Shown here: positions 1 through 9,517 of the stretch, piece by piece
Position numbering within the stretch: position 1 is the stretch's first letter
Layout of the letters: each line of letters starts with the position of its first letter
NCBI RefSeq assembly: GCF_030297155.1
Contig: NZ_AP028067.1
Span: 2,108,001 to 2,172,000 of the forward strand
Direction: 5' to 3'
DNA length: 64,000 nucleotides
Origin: Vibrio sp. FE10
Lineage (GTDB): Bacteria > Pseudomonadota > Gammaproteobacteria > Enterobacterales > Vibrionaceae
The notes under the pieces: generated by a model
What the model was told of the DNA's origin: nothing
The model's database searches: none
What the model saw: only the letters and a program-made list of their open reading frames with translations
Program-made: the position numbers and the translations under genes

Positions 1-930
1 AACTGGAGCAACAGTCTTACCGAACAGTTTCTCAGCTTCAACACGTTGGTCTTTAAGTGCAGACAGGCAACGAGAGAATACAGACTCAGTGATTAGAGTC
101 AGTGGGATACCCATGTCTAGCGCGTTGATACCTGTCCATTTGCCCGTACCTTTTTGGCCAGCAGTGTCTAGGATCTTCTCAACTAGCGCTTCACCGTCTT
201 CATCTTTGTAACCAAGGATATCAGCAGTGATTTCTACTAGGTAGCTGTCTAGCTCAGTTTTGTTCCAGTCAGCAAATACAGCCTGCATTTCGTCGTGGTT
301 CATACCTAGGCCATCTTTCATGAACTGGTATGCTTCAGTGATAAGCTGCATGTCACCGTATTCGATGCCATTGTGAACCATCTTAACGAAGTGACCAGCA
401 CCGTCGTTACCAACCCAATCACAACAAGGCTCACCTGCGTCAGTTTTCGCTGAGATACCTTGGAAGATAGGCTTAACCGCTTCCCAAGCTTCAGGAGAAC
501 CGCCTGGCATGATAGAAGGACCGAAACGAGCGCCTTCTTCACCACCAGAAACACCAGTACCGATGAAGTGGATGCCTTTCTCGCGAAGAGCGGCAACACG
601 ACGGTTAGTGTCTGGGAAGTTAGTGTTACCACCATCAATGATGATGTCGCCTTTGTCTAGAAGTGGTACAAGCTTGTCGATGAACGTATCTACAACGTCA
701 CCAGCACGAACCATAAGCATCACTTTACGTGGCGCTTCTAGCTTCTCAACTAGCTCTTCTAGAGAATAAGCACCAACAATGTTAGTACCTTTAGCTGGGC
801 CTTCTAGGAACTCGTCTACTTTAGCAGCAGTACGGTTGTGAGCCACAACTTTGAAGCCGTGGTCGTTCATGTTTAGGATAAGGTTCTGACCCATTACTGC
901 TAGGCCAATTACACCGATATCACCTTTCAT
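1..930 (-). CDS. gnd: 6-phosphogluconate dehydrogenase, decarboxylating (3' part beyond window)
   Basis: Oxidises 6-phosphogluconate to ribulose 5-phosphate and CO2 with NADP+, the last oxidative step of the pentose-phosphate pathway, in the cytoplasm. About 310 N-terminal residues are visible out of the usual ~480; the reading frame is still open at base 1. The Rossmann start GDIGVIGLAVMGQN lies at residues 3-16. The family signature GTGVSGGEEGARFGPSIMPG is near residue 125, and a GKWT motif follows in the C-terminal half. The ATG at 928-930 is preceded by a good AAGGAG. It is the last gene of a zwf-pgl-gnd operon, 28 bp after pgl. Confidence 0.97.
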   Translation of the reverse strand, partial: MKGDIGVIGLAVMGQNLILNMNDHGFKVVAHNRTAAKVDEFLEGPAKGTNIVGAYSLEELVEKLEAPRKVMLMVRAGDVVDTFIDKLVPLLDKGDIIIDGGNTNFPDTNRRVAALREKGIHFIGTGVSGGEEGARFGPSIMPGGSPEAWEAVKPIFQGISAKTDAGEPCCDWVGNDGAGHFVKMVHNGIEYGDMQLITEAYQFMKDGLGMNHDEMQAVFADWNKTELDSYLVEITADILGYKDEDGEALVEKILDTAGQKGTGKWTGINALDMGIPLTLITESVFSRCLSALKDQRVEAEKLFGKTVAPV

Positions 931-958
931 TATTTTATCTCCTTGCGGCTATTCGCAC

Positions 959-1675
959 TTATGCGATAGCACTTGCTGCATTTGAATCTAGGAACCACTC
1001 TGTTTCGCCAGTTTTAGACTGGATTTTTGCTGCCGGGTAAGGCAGTTCTGAAGCAGGAGTTGTATGAATTTCTTTAACGATCTCAACTTTACCTGCACCC
1101 AGTACTAGGTAGCTGATTCGTTTTGCTGCTTCTAAAACTTTCGCCGTTTTAGAAACACGGATTTGGCCCGACTCTGGGTGAGAAGCTAATACAGATAGGT
1201 TCTCATCCTGGTAGTCAGTTGCACCCGGGAATAGTGAAGCTGTGTGGCCGTCTGCGCCAACACCTAGCAGAATCCAATCAAAAACTGGCGTGCCGTTTTC
1301 TGTTGGAATCACATCTGCCATTTCTTTCGCGAAACGTTCTGCTTCTGCTTTAGGCTCATCTTCACCACGGATGCGGTGGATGTTCTCTGCAGGCAGGTTT
1401 ACTTGTGTAAACAACAATGCGTTTGCTTCACCGAAGTTGCTTTCAGCGTCGTCTGGTGCCACGCAACGTTCGTCGCCCCACCAGAAATGAAGGTTATTCC
1501 ATTGAATGCCTTCTGCGTATGGTGCTTGAGCTAAAAGCTTGAAAAGCATTTTTGGCGTGCTGCCACCCGACAATGAAATGTGAACAGGTTTGCCCTGCTC
1601 GCTGTATGCTTTCATTTCGTTTGCTAGGTTTTCAACGACCAATTCTGGCGTTGCAAAGATCTTGTGGTTGATCAT
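959..1675 (-). CDS. pgl: 6-phosphogluconolactonase
   Basis: Hydrolyses 6-phosphogluconolactone to 6-phosphogluconate, the second step of the oxidative pentose-phosphate pathway. The 238-residue length is normal for the DevB/Pgl family (glucosamine-6-phosphate isomerase fold). Seen motifs: [17 protein letters not shown] near residues 32-48, [12 protein letters not shown] near 65-76, and [17 protein letters not shown] near 135-151. Its ATG overlaps the zwf stop in an ATGA (1672-1675), so translational coupling within the operon is likely. Confidence 0.97.
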   Translation of the reverse strand: MINHKIFATPELVVENLANEMKAYSEQGKPVHISLSGGSTPKMLFKLLAQAPYAEGIQWNNLHFWWGDERCVAPDDAESNFGEANALLFTQVNLPAENIHRIRGEDEPKAEAERFAKEMADVIPTENGTPVFDWILLGVGADGHTASLFPGATDYQDENLSVLASHPESGQIRVSKTAKVLEAAKRISYLVLGAGKVEIVKEIHTTPASELPYPAAKIQSKTGETEWFLDSNAASAIA

Positions 1676-3174
1676 AGTTCGCAGTAATCCGTGTCTGTTA
1701 GGTTTTTACATGGGAAACGCCATGCGCGGCCATCACGTTGCAGAAGCTCATCGGCTTCTTGCGGGCCCCAAGTACCACAAGCATAGCCAAACAGTGCTTG
1801 AGGATCTTGTTTAAAGTCTAAGATTGGTTGAACGTACTTCCAACATGCTTCTACTGCATCGGTACGTGCAAACAGAGTCGCATCACCGTTCAGTGCATCA
1901 AGAAGAAGACGCTCATAAGCCGTTAGCATTTGAGTTTCAGGTAAGTCAGAGTAAGAGAAGTTCATTTTCACTTCTTTTGCTTTGAAACCTGCACCTGGCT
2001 CTTTCAAACCAAAGCTCATCTGAATACCTTCATCCGGTTGGATACGGATAATCAGTTTGTTCTCTGGTGCATCTTGACCAAATACTGGGTGAGGTGTGTT
2101 CTTAAAGTGAATCACGATTTCCGTTACGCGCGTTGGTAAGCGTTTACCCGTACGTACGTAAAAAGGAACCCCATTCCAACGCCAGTTGTTGATGTGTGCT
2201 TTAAGACCAATGTACGTTTCAGTACGAGAGTCATCTGCTACACCCGGCTCTTCACGGTAACCAGGCAAGTGCTGGCCACGAACGTCTGATGCCGTGTATT
2301 GACCTAGAACCAAATCTTTACGCAGGTCGTCTTCTTCCAGTGGTTTCAGACACTGAAGTACTTTAACCACTTCGTCACGAATTGAATCCGCATTGATTTG
2401 TGCAGGTGGCTCCATACCAACCATTGCTAACACTTGTAGCAGGTGGTTTTGGAACATGTCACGAACTGCGCCAGAACCGTCGTAGTATCCGCCACGCTCT
2501 TCTACGCCAAGGAACTCAGCACCAGTGATTTCAACGTATTCAATGAAGTTACGGTTCCAGAGTGGTTCAAACATCGCGTTTGAGAAACGAAGCACTAGAA
2601 GGTTTTGTACCGTTTCTTTACCAAGGTAATGGTCGATACGGTAGATCTGGTGTTCTTGGAAGTGATGATGGATCTCTTCATCCAGTGCTTGAGCTGATGC
2701 TAGATCGTAACCAAATGGCTTCTCAATGATAAGACGACGCCAGCCGTTCTTCTCATCGTTCAGGCCATGCGCAGCAAGGTTTGCTGGGATCACACCGTAA
2801 AGGCTTGGCGGGGTTGCCAAGTAGAACAATGTGTTATGGTTTTCGAATTGGTAGTCTTGCTCAAGCTTATCCAGACGTTGGGCTAGACGAGCGTAATCGT
2901 CTACATCTGAAGTGTTGATCGCTTGGTAATGCAGATGTTCAATAAATGCATTCAGCGTCTCTGGCTCAGTTTTTTCCATTTCCTGAAGAGACTTCTTCAG
3001 CTTCTCACGGTAAGACTCGTCGCTGTACTCAGTACGGCTCACTCCAAGAATCGCAAAGGATTCTGGAAGTTGATTGCTAGCATACAGGTGGTACAAGGCA
3101 GGAATTAACTTGCGGTAAGTTAGATCTCCCGACGCACCAAAAATAACGATGCTGCTGTTTTCAGGTATTACCAT
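1672..3174 (-). CDS. zwf: glucose-6-phosphate 1-dehydrogenase
   Basis: Oxidises glucose 6-phosphate to 6-phosphogluconolactone with NADP+, the entry step of the oxidative pentose-phosphate pathway. The coenzyme motif [13 protein letters not shown] is near the N-terminus and the substrate-site motif [13 protein letters not shown] is about a third of the way in. The frame is open up to 3228. I chose the second ATG of an ATGATG pair (3174) because an AGGA lies six bases before it and the product, [17 protein letters not shown], is then 500 residues, the family's usual length. First gene of zwf-pgl-gnd. A perfect FNR-type palindrome lies about 180 bp upstream. Confidence 0.96.
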   Translation of the reverse strand: MVIPENSSIVIFGASGDLTYRKLIPALYHLYASNQLPESFAILGVSRTEYSDESYREKLKKSLQEMEKTEPETLNAFIEHLHYQAINTSDVDDYARLAQRLDKLEQDYQFENHNTLFYLATPPSLYGVIPANLAAHGLNDEKNGWRRLIIEKPFGYDLASAQALDEEIHHHFQEHQIYRIDHYLGKETVQNLLVLRFSNAMFEPLWNRNFIEYVEITGAEFLGVEERGGYYDGSGAVRDMFQNHLLQVLAMVGMEPPAQINADSIRDEVVKVLQCLKPLEEDDLRKDLVLGQYTASDVRGQHLPGYREEPGVADDSRTETYIGLKAHINNWRWNGVPFYVRTGKRLPTRVTEIVIHFKNTPHPVFGQDAPENKLIIRIQPDEGIQMSFGLKEPGAGFKAKEVKMNFSYSDLPETQMLTAYERLLLDALNGDATLFARTDAVEACWKYVQPILDFKQDPQALFGYACGTWGPQEADELLQRDGRAWRFPCKNLTDTDYCEL

Positions 3175-3627
3175 CATCTTTCCTATAAAAACAAGGTTTT
3201 TAGTATTCGCCAAAGGTATCAGCGACATACGAAAATAGATAATAGGTCTTGGCTATTACATCAATAGCGAGAGCCTATTACACTTGAGAATGCGTTTGGT
3301 AAACGAGGGTGAATGCTATCACCTCTATTCGGGACAGTATTGTCTATGAGTATTTGATTTACATCAACCACTGTGAAAGCAATCGATTAAATATTGACTC
3401 ATTTCGAACAAATTCTAATCGATAGCGAAGTTCACAAAGGTAGAAATAGCAGTAAATCGGCATTCTCAAACATTGTAGTAAAGAAAGAATGCCATCTGGT
3501 CTGTTGAGTGAGTGGTAGATTGGTCTTAAAAAGTAGACCGTTCTTATTCAACTTGTTTTACAGTTAAAAATTTACGGGGTTGTGTTTGTGTTATCTGTCT
3601 TGTGGAAGTCACGTTTGTTGCGCGCGA
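3175..3627. other. intergenic region upstream of zwf
   Basis: About 450 bp without a convincing gene. It should hold the zwf operon promoter (minus strand) and the 3' end of the upstream response-regulator transcript. The only strong signal is the palindrome at 3354-3367. No good terminator was seen for the regulator gene, only a weak 5-bp stem near 3522-3541. Confidence 0.6.
3354..3367. promoter_or_regulatory. candidate FNR-type operator upstream of zwf
   Basis: TTGATTTACATCAA is an exact match to the FNR consensus TTGATNNNNATCAA. It lies about 180 bp before the zwf start codon. Position and perfect symmetry make it a plausible oxygen-responsive site for the oxidative pentose-phosphate operon, but no promoter elements were firmly placed. 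Confidence 0.5.
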
Positions 3628-4323
3628 CTACTTTCTCGGCTTGTTGTAGCAACGTTCCGGTCGACCTACAGTGCCATAGTTTAAGTCTGCTACTAACTCG
3701 CCGGTAGTAATCAAAAATTCTAGGTAGCGTCTGGCCGTGGTTCGGCTCGCCCCAATACGTTCACCCGCCTCATCTGCGGTAATATCAGCGATGTCGGCTT
3801 GTTGAAAAATGGCTCTAATTTTATCAAGCGTTACGCCATCGATCCCTTTCGGTAACGTAGAGACCTTTCGAGAGTCAGCCTTAGCATTCGCTTGCAGCAT
3901 CTTGTCGACCAAACCTTGGTTAAGATCCGATACACTTTCAAACTCTTGCTGTTGCGACTGATACTTTTTCAGTGCCGCTTCCAAACGAGGAAACATCACA
4001 GGTTTGAGTAGATAGTCGACGACTCCACCGCGCATCGCCTGTTGCAGGGTATCGACGTCTCGAGCTGCGGTAATCAAAATCACATCACAGCCCTGATTAC
4101 TGCCGCGAACGTGGTTCAAAATATCAAGTCCGCATCCGTCTGGCAGATACACATCCAATAAAACTAAATCAGGTTTTAAGATATCTAACTGCATTAACGC
4201 TTCAGACTGTGTGGTCGCAATCCCGACCACATCAAAGCCTCCCATCTGTTCTAAATAACGATGGTGAAGCTCTGCAATCGCAATATCATCTTCAATGACC
4301 ATGACTCTCGTGATTGCGTTCAT
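3628..4323 (-). CDS. response regulator, CitB/DcuR/DpiA type
   Basis: A cytoplasmic two-component regulator of 231 residues. The N-terminal receiver domain (residues 5-120) has the acidic pocket EDD at 11-13, the phospho-acceptor Asp57 in LVLLDVYLP, and a conserved Lys in LLKPV near 107. The C-terminal third holds a DpiA/DcuR-like helix-turn-helix (ITADEAGERIGASRTTARRY), typical of regulators paired with citrate/C4-dicarboxylate sensor kinases. It follows its kinase by 69 bp on the same strand. AGGAAG precedes the ATG. No transporter or metabolic target gene lies next to the pair, so the regulon is not evident here. Confidence 0.93.
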   Translation of the reverse strand: MNAITRVMVIEDDIAIAELHHRYLEQMGGFDVVGIATTQSEALMQLDILKPDLVLLDVYLPDGCGLDILNHVRGSNQGCDVILITAARDVDTLQQAMRGGVVDYLLKPVMFPRLEAALKKYQSQQQEFESVSDLNQGLVDKMLQANAKADSRKVSTLPKGIDGVTLDKIRAIFQQADIADITADEAGERIGASRTTARRYLEFLITTGELVADLNYGTVGRPERCYNKPRK

Positions 4324-4392
4324 TTATGCTCTTCCTTTAACCATTGTATTCCTGTCACGTTGATCTTCACTCGATCGCTCCGTGCTCAATTA

Positions 4393-6042
4393 TTATTGTT
4401 CTTCTTTCGGCAAATACACCGTCATGCGTGACCCAAAATCAGGGTTATCAATCATTTCTAGTTGCCCTTGATAACGGTCAGCAAGTTGCTTAATAAGATA
4501 CAAACCAACACCTCGGTTCTGCTTCGCTTTGCTCGATACGCCTTTTTCGGTAAGTGCATTGGTTGCCAAGTGCTTTGGTAGACCACACCCCTTATCTTCG
4601 ACTTCCACAATGATTTCATTGCCAAAATCGCTGATCGACACATCGATTACGCGGCGAGCTGGTGCAATTTGTCCTTCTTGTTTAATCGCCATCATGGTGG
4701 CATCAAAAGCGTTATCGATAAGGTTGCCAAGGATCGTCACGACATCTTCAGCGTTTAACCAAGCTGGCAATGCCTCAAGCCTTGAGCCCTCTTCAACTTT
4801 AAGCTCTAAACCAATCTCTCGTGCTCGTTCTGTTTTGCCTAAAAGCATGCCCGCGATCAGTGGATCTTTCACCGTCTCTCTTAAGAACTCAATTAAGCTC
4901 TGGTAATGAGCGGTTTCTTGACCAATCAGCTGTTGAACCGAGTCCAACTCACCCATTTGAATCAAGCCACTGATCGTATTGAGCTTGTTTTGATGTTCAT
5001 GCGTTTGCGAACGAAGTAAGTCTGCATACTCTTTAGTTTGAGAAAGCTGATCGGTTAAATCGTTTATCTCATCTCGTAATCGGAAACTGGACACCGCGCC
5101 GACCACTTCACCCGCCACTATAATTGGGCTGCGGTTAGCAATGATTCGCTTATTGTTCAAGTACAGCTCAACGTCGTGATCGGTATCGCCAGTCGATAAC
5201 AACTGCTCTAAGTCACTGCCCACCAACACATCTGATAGACGTTGTTGATTGAGCGCTTTATCTCTATCTATAGACAAAATATCGCAAGCGCTTTTGTTTA
5301 TTGAGCGCAAAATACCGTTCTTATCGATACTTAAAATGCCCTCTTTCACGGTACTCATGGTCACATCAAGTTCTACGTATAAGCGGCCAATCTCTTCTGG
5401 CTCAAAGCCCAAAATAGCGCGTTGAAAACGACGAGACACATAGCTTGAAATCACCGCATTAACCGCAACCACCAGCAATGCCATAACGATCAAAAAGGCT
5501 AAATAAGGTTCAATTCTGTCTTGGAGAGAATCCAGTAGATAACCCACCGAGACCACGCCAATCACATTACCGTTTTGGTCTTTTACGGCAGATTTACCAC
5601 GGACGGAGAAACCGAGCGATCCTTTAGCCGTCGAAACATAAGACTCACCCAACACCAAAGCCTTCTGATTGTCACCACCACGCATAGGCTTTCCAAGCCT
5701 GTCATCGTAAGGGTGTATCAGTCGAATGCCCTTTTCATCACCAACCACAATAAAGGCCGCTCCAATGAGCTTAGTAAGACCTCGGTATTTATCTTGAATC
5801 TGAGTAGTAAGAACGTAAGGTTTGCCATCGGACATAGCATTGTTCTTTTGAATAAGTTGGATAACGCGTGGTGATTCAGAAAGAAACTCTGCAACACCCA
5901 AAGCCTTCAAACCCATCTCTTGTTCTTGAGATTGTTTGATGTAATAAAAACCTGCTGCTGAAAGAATCAGAAGTTCAACGAGGCCAGTTACCGTCATGAT
6001 AATCAGTAACCTTTTTCGGAAACTGATATTACTCCATTTCAT
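4393..6042 (-). CDS. sensor histidine kinase, CitA/DcuS family
   Basis: Membrane-bound kinase of 549 residues. First membrane helix about residues 12-34, then a ~145-residue periplasmic Cache/PDC-like sensor domain, second helix about 180-203, a cytoplasmic PAS domain about 215-330, a phospho-acceptor region with THEHQNKLNTISGL near 345, and a C-terminal ATPase domain with LIDNAFDAT, GCGLP and GVGLYLIKQL. This order is that of DcuS/CitA/DctS kinases, which sense carboxylates such as citrate or fumarate. The actual ligand cannot be told from sequence. It is co-transcribed with the response regulator downstream. Confidence 0.93.
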   Translation of the reverse strand: MKWSNISFRKRLLIIMTVTGLVELLILSAAGFYYIKQSQEQEMGLKALGVAEFLSESPRVIQLIQKNNAMSDGKPYVLTTQIQDKYRGLTKLIGAAFIVVGDEKGIRLIHPYDDRLGKPMRGGDNQKALVLGESYVSTAKGSLGFSVRGKSAVKDQNGNVIGVVSVGYLLDSLQDRIEPYLAFLIVMALLVVAVNAVISSYVSRRFQRAILGFEPEEIGRLYVELDVTMSTVKEGILSIDKNGILRSINKSACDILSIDRDKALNQQRLSDVLVGSDLEQLLSTGDTDHDVELYLNNKRIIANRSPIIVAGEVVGAVSSFRLRDEINDLTDQLSQTKEYADLLRSQTHEHQNKLNTISGLIQMGELDSVQQLIGQETAHYQSLIEFLRETVKDPLIAGMLLGKTERAREIGLELKVEEGSRLEALPAWLNAEDVVTILGNLIDNAFDATMMAIKQEGQIAPARRVIDVSISDFGNEIIVEVEDKGCGLPKHLATNALTEKGVSSKAKQNRGVGLYLIKQLADRYQGQLEMIDNPDFGSRMTVYLPKEEQ

Positions 6043-6631
6043 ATAAGACCGTCCCTAGTGCTTAGCGAACAATGTTAACACCAAGTTAATCTTATGGCCT
6101 TTTTGCTTGTATGAATTTGTGACTGTTACTCAACTAAATAATTGAGCATGTTATTAATTGATATTGCTTTACGTTATGCAGCCCAATCGATCGCTCATTT
6201 TTAGAACGGATTAGCTTAATAAGATAAATAAACGAATAAATATTGAGCTAGATCACTAAGCTTTTAGGTGTTTTTTAGGTTGTTTAAAATAAATACAATT
6301 ATAATGGTTGCATATGAACAAATTCGTCGATGGTGAGTGATGAGTCGCATTTTCAAAACAGCTTTGTAACCGAGCCAAATCGGTTAACAGGTCAGCAACA
6401 ATCACTCCAATAATGCACTTGTCAGTATGAGCAGTTTTGAATCACTAGACTTAAACGTTGTGTGGATGGGCAAGCTCTCCTCCCCATTCTCATCTAACGC
6501 TAGGTGAAGATGCTCAAGTGTTAATAGGGAATAACACCGAATACGAACCACTGATACCAAGAGTGGCACTGTCGAATTTAAACAGGATAAAAAACATAAC
6601 GTATAAACATTGTTGAAAAGGAAACCAGGCA
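6043..6631. other. intergenic region upstream of the sensor kinase
   Basis: Nearly 600 bp of AT-rich DNA between the kinase (minus) and a doubtful small plus-strand ORF. It should hold the kinase promoter. TGTGA- and ATCAC-like half sites occur around 6117 and 6250, but no convincing full CRP site was found. A longer ORF on the minus strand (6402-6632) has no recognisable features and was not called. Confidence 0.4.
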
Positions 6632-6859
6632 ATGAAACGCGATAATTTTGGAATCTGCCTTACTAAGGCTATGTTGTTCAGAAACTTACAATCTACTTTT
6701 ACTCATGTTAGAGCTTATGAGAAGAACGAGACTTCCCCGCTCGATCTAAAAGTGTTGTTAGCTTTCCCGCAAATGTCAGGTAGAGATTTATTACAAACCA
6801 TGCAAGGTTCAAGACAATTGGTGTGGCGTGCCGACCACCATTGCCCAAGCTTCAAATAG
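6632..6859 (+). CDS. small hypothetical protein (doubtful)
   Basis: A 75-residue ORF starting MKRDNFGICLTKAMLF. I do not recognise it and see no domain, signal peptide or membrane helix. Support is limited: an AAGGA about 11 bases before the ATG and a strong terminator-like hairpin 36 bp after the stop (6896-6927). These suggest the stretch is transcribed. It could equally be part of a small RNA whose ORF is incidental. Confidence 0.35.
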   Translation: MKRDNFGICLTKAMLFRNLQSTFTHVRAYEKNETSPLDLKVLLAFPQMSGRDLLQTMQGSRQLVWRADHHCPSFK

Positions 6860-6895
6860 CACCCTTCACTTTGCAATAAACACTTCTATACTGAA

Positions 6896-6927
6896 CGAAA
6901 AGAGCACGCTTTGTCGTGCTCTTTTCG
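6896..6927. terminator. perfect 13-bp hairpin, probable bidirectional terminator
   Basis: Arms CGAAAAGAGCACG (6896-6908) and CGTGCTCTTTTCG (6915-6927) pair perfectly around a 6-base loop, with A-rich and T-rich flanks inside the stem. It separates the 75-residue ORF from the exporter operon. Confidence 0.7.
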
Positions 6928-7044
6928 TCTCATTAATCTTTAATACCTGCATCACGTACTTTATTACATATAATTAACGAGTTATGAGAGTTTCTGTTCC
7001 TGTGAGAGAATCTGTTCAAGACAAACGATGATCCCCCTGTTAAC

Positions 7045-7064
7045 ATTAGAGTTAATACTCTAAT
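7045..7064. promoter_or_regulatory. 20-bp palindrome just upstream of the exporter operon
   Basis: ATTAGAGTTAATACTCTAAT has perfect 8-base arms around TAAT. It ends 16 bases before the ATG of the TolC-like gene, where a bound repressor would block the promoter or the ribosome site. No regulator gene lies beside the operon. Confidence 0.45.
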
Positions 7065-7080
7065 CTGGTAATGAGTTCAA

Positions 7081-8532
7081 ATGACCAAACCAAAATTCCG
7101 ATGCCTTGCGATTGCCAGTATTCTTATCGGTACTATCAGTTCGCCTAGTTACGCTGCTCCGCTGACCTTTCCTGAAGCGTGGCAAATATTGCAAGAGAAC
7201 AACAACTCTCTTGCCGCTCAACAAGCCAATGTTAAGCGTTATCAACATCTTCAAAACGCAACCGGAAGCCTTAATCTTCCTTCTGTGACCTTAGGTGCTA
7301 ACTACACTCATCTTGATAGTGACGTGACAGTTAGCGGTCAACAACTGTCAGATAGCTTAAGTAATGTCCCAGCTAGTTTGTCTGCTATTGGAGCCGCGTT
7401 CCCTGGGGTAGCTTCATCTCTTGGCGGTGTCACCTCAACGATTACCGAACAAGACATCTTCAGTTCTTCCATTCGTGCGGTTTGGCCGATATTTACGGGC
7501 GGTCGAATTACCGCAGCACAAAGTGCAGCTGAAGGTAAAAGTGAAGAAGCGCAGAGCCAGCTGTTGATGGAAAGACAAGCTCGCTACGAAGACCTAAGCA
7601 AATACTACTTCTCGGTGATCTTAGCGGAAGACGTTGTGAAAACACGTCAAGCCGTTGAAGCAGGGTTAACTCAGCACCGTGATTTCGCGATCAAGCTGGA
7701 GCAGCAAGGGCAAATCGCACGAGTAGAGCGTCTACAAGCGGATGCTTCTTTAGATAAAGCCGTTGTTGAGCGTACTAAAGCTCAGAACGACCTCAAGATT
7801 GCTCAGTTAGCATTGACTCAAATACTAGGCCAAAGCCAAAGTGTTGAACCCTCAGAACAATTGTTTATCAATAAGAACCTCCCTCATATGGATGTGTTCA
7901 TTGATCAAACACTCATGACCTACCCCGGCCTTAAGATTCTGGATGCTAAAGAGAAACAAGCAAGCAGCTTAATTAAGGCAGAAAAAGGCAAGTACTACCC
8001 AGAGGTTTACCTTTACGGTGATTACAGCCTGTATGAAGACGATTCGCTAGCCAGTGAAATGAAACCAGATTGGTTAGTCGGCATTGGTGTGAACGTACCG
8101 CTTATCGATACTTCTGGTCGCTCAGACAAAGTCGCAGCGGCTCACAGCGCGGTGTCACAGGTTAAATTCCTTAAATCTCAAGCTAAGCAAGACTTAACCG
8201 TGTTGGTTCAAAAGACTTATCTTGAAGCAAACCAAGCGATTGAAGAGGTTCAAGGCCTCAATTCAAGCCTGTCTTTGGCTGAAGAGAATCTATCGCTTCG
8301 TAAAAAGGCGTTCACTCAAGGGCTTTCTAACTCGTTAGAAGTGGTTGATGCAGAGCTTTATCTTGCGAGCATCAAAACTCAACAATCTGCTGCACGATTC
8401 AAATACCTAATCTCTCTCAACAAGCTTTTGGCGCTAACCAGCGAAATGAACGCTTATTCGAGTTACTTAACTTCTTCTGTTCCGTCTGGTTTCGATTCAA
8501 AAACAGACACCGCTAGCCAGTCAAAAGGATAA
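7081..8532 (+). CDS. TolC-family outer-membrane efflux protein
   Basis: Outer-membrane channel component of a tripartite exporter. 483 residues with a signal peptide of about 25 residues (cleavage after SSPSYA). Two TolC/OEP-type repeats follow, rich in Ala, Gln and Lys with long amphipathic helices, for example near residues 60-250 and 270-460. It begins a plus-strand operon: 3 bp to the HlyD-like gene, then two ABC-2 permeases. Together these would span both membranes. The substrate is unknown. The C-terminal tail (FDSKTDTASQSKG) is hydrophilic and dispensable-looking. Confidence 0.93.
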   Translation: MTKPKFRCLAIASILIGTISSPSYAAPLTFPEAWQILQENNNSLAAQQANVKRYQHLQNATGSLNLPSVTLGANYTHLDSDVTVSGQQLSDSLSNVPASLSAIGAAFPGVASSLGGVTSTITEQDIFSSSIRAVWPIFTGGRITAAQSAAEGKSEEAQSQLLMERQARYEDLSKYYFSVILAEDVVKTRQAVEAGLTQHRDFAIKLEQQGQIARVERLQADASLDKAVVERTKAQNDLKIAQLALTQILGQSQSVEPSEQLFINKNLPHMDVFIDQTLMTYPGLKILDAKEKQASSLIKAEKGKYYPEVYLYGDYSLYEDDSLASEMKPDWLVGIGVNVPLIDTSGRSDKVAAAHSAVSQVKFLKSQAKQDLTVLVQKTYLEANQAIEEVQGLNSSLSLAEENLSLRKKAFTQGLSNSLEVVDAELYLASIKTQQSAARFKYLISLNKLLALTSEMNAYSSYLTSSVPSGFDSKTDTASQSKG

Positions 8533-8535
8533 TTC

Positions 8536-9510
8536 ATGAAACCTATTAAGCCCCTTCTTCTATCTTTAGTTGGTATCGGCATTATTGGCTGGGTCGGATA
8601 CAGTTTTTACCAAGCGTATCAACCTCAACCGGTTAAGCTTCAAGGCCAGATCGATGCCCAGCAATACAGCATCTCTTCTAAAGTACCAGGCCGAATAGAC
8701 CAAGTCTTTGTACGTAAAGGCGATTCTGTAGAGAAAGGCGAATTGATCTTCTCTCTTCTTAGCCCTGAAATTGATGCGAAGCTAGAACAAGCAAAAGCAG
8801 GACAGAAAGCCGCAGGTGCATTGGCTAAAGAAGCCGAGAATGGCGCGCGTAGTCAACAGATCCAAGCCGCTAAAGACCAATGGTTGAAAGCCAAAGCTGC
8901 CGCTGACCTCATGAACAAAACCTACCAACGCGTCAATAACCTTTACAACGACGGTGTGGTTGCCGAGCAAAAACGTGACGAAGCCAAAACACAGTGGCAA
9001 GCAGCGAAATACACAGAAAGTGCCGCTTTCCAAATGTACCAATTAGCACAAGAAGGCGCTCGTGATGAAACCAAAGTCGCAGCGGCTCAAAAAGCATTGA
9101 TGGCAGCCGGTGCCGTGGCAGAAGTAGAAGCGTACGCAAAAGACACTCAGATCCACAGCTGGTTTAGCGGTGAAGTGGCTCAAGTGTTACTGAGCAGCGG
9201 TGAGTTAGCCCCACAAGGCTTCCCTGTTGTCACTGTTATCGATACTCAAGACGCATGGGCGGTACTCAACGTTCGCGAAGATATGTTAAAGCATTTCGAG
9301 AAAGGCACGCAATTTGAAGCCTACCTCCCTGCTCTAGACAAATCACTGATCTTTAAAGTCACTCATATTGCCGTCATGGGTGATTTTGCGACTTGGCGTT
9401 CAACAGATGCAGCACAAGGCTTTGACTTACGTACATTCGAAGTAGAAGCACGCCCTGTCGATACTGACGAAACATTGCGCATGGGTATGAGCCTTGTGGT
9501 TGAGCTTTAG
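8536..9510 (+). CDS. HlyD/EmrA-family periplasmic adaptor (membrane fusion protein)
   Basis: 324 residues. One N-terminal membrane helix (about 7-27) anchors it in the inner membrane. A lipoyl-like half domain (QYSISSKVPGRIDQVFVRKG, about 44-63) is followed by a long Ala/Lys-rich coiled coil (about 80-200), the second lipoyl half and a beta-barrel domain. It links the inner-membrane permeases to the TolC-like channel encoded just upstream. It is 3 bp after that gene and 7 bp before the first permease. Confidence 0.93.
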   Translation: MKPIKPLLLSLVGIGIIGWVGYSFYQAYQPQPVKLQGQIDAQQYSISSKVPGRIDQVFVRKGDSVEKGELIFSLLSPEIDAKLEQAKAGQKAAGALAKEAENGARSQQIQAAKDQWLKAKAAADLMNKTYQRVNNLYNDGVVAEQKRDEAKTQWQAAKYTESAAFQMYQLAQEGARDETKVAAAQKALMAAGAVAEVEAYAKDTQIHSWFSGEVAQVLLSSGELAPQGFPVVTVIDTQDAWAVLNVREDMLKHFEKGTQFEAYLPALDKSLIFKVTHIAVMGDFATWRSTDAAQGFDLRTFEVEARPVDTDETLRMGMSLVVEL

Positions 9511-9517
9511 GTGACTT

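Noticed and set aside
318-638. 106-codon ORF inside gnd on the same strand
   Set aside because: Alternative frame of the strongly conserved gnd gene; low-complexity Val/Leu/Ser-rich product.
6402-6632. 76-codon minus-strand ORF upstream of the sensor kinase
   Set aside because: No ribosome site, no homology features, and it conflicts with the opposite-strand ORF, which is itself doubtful.
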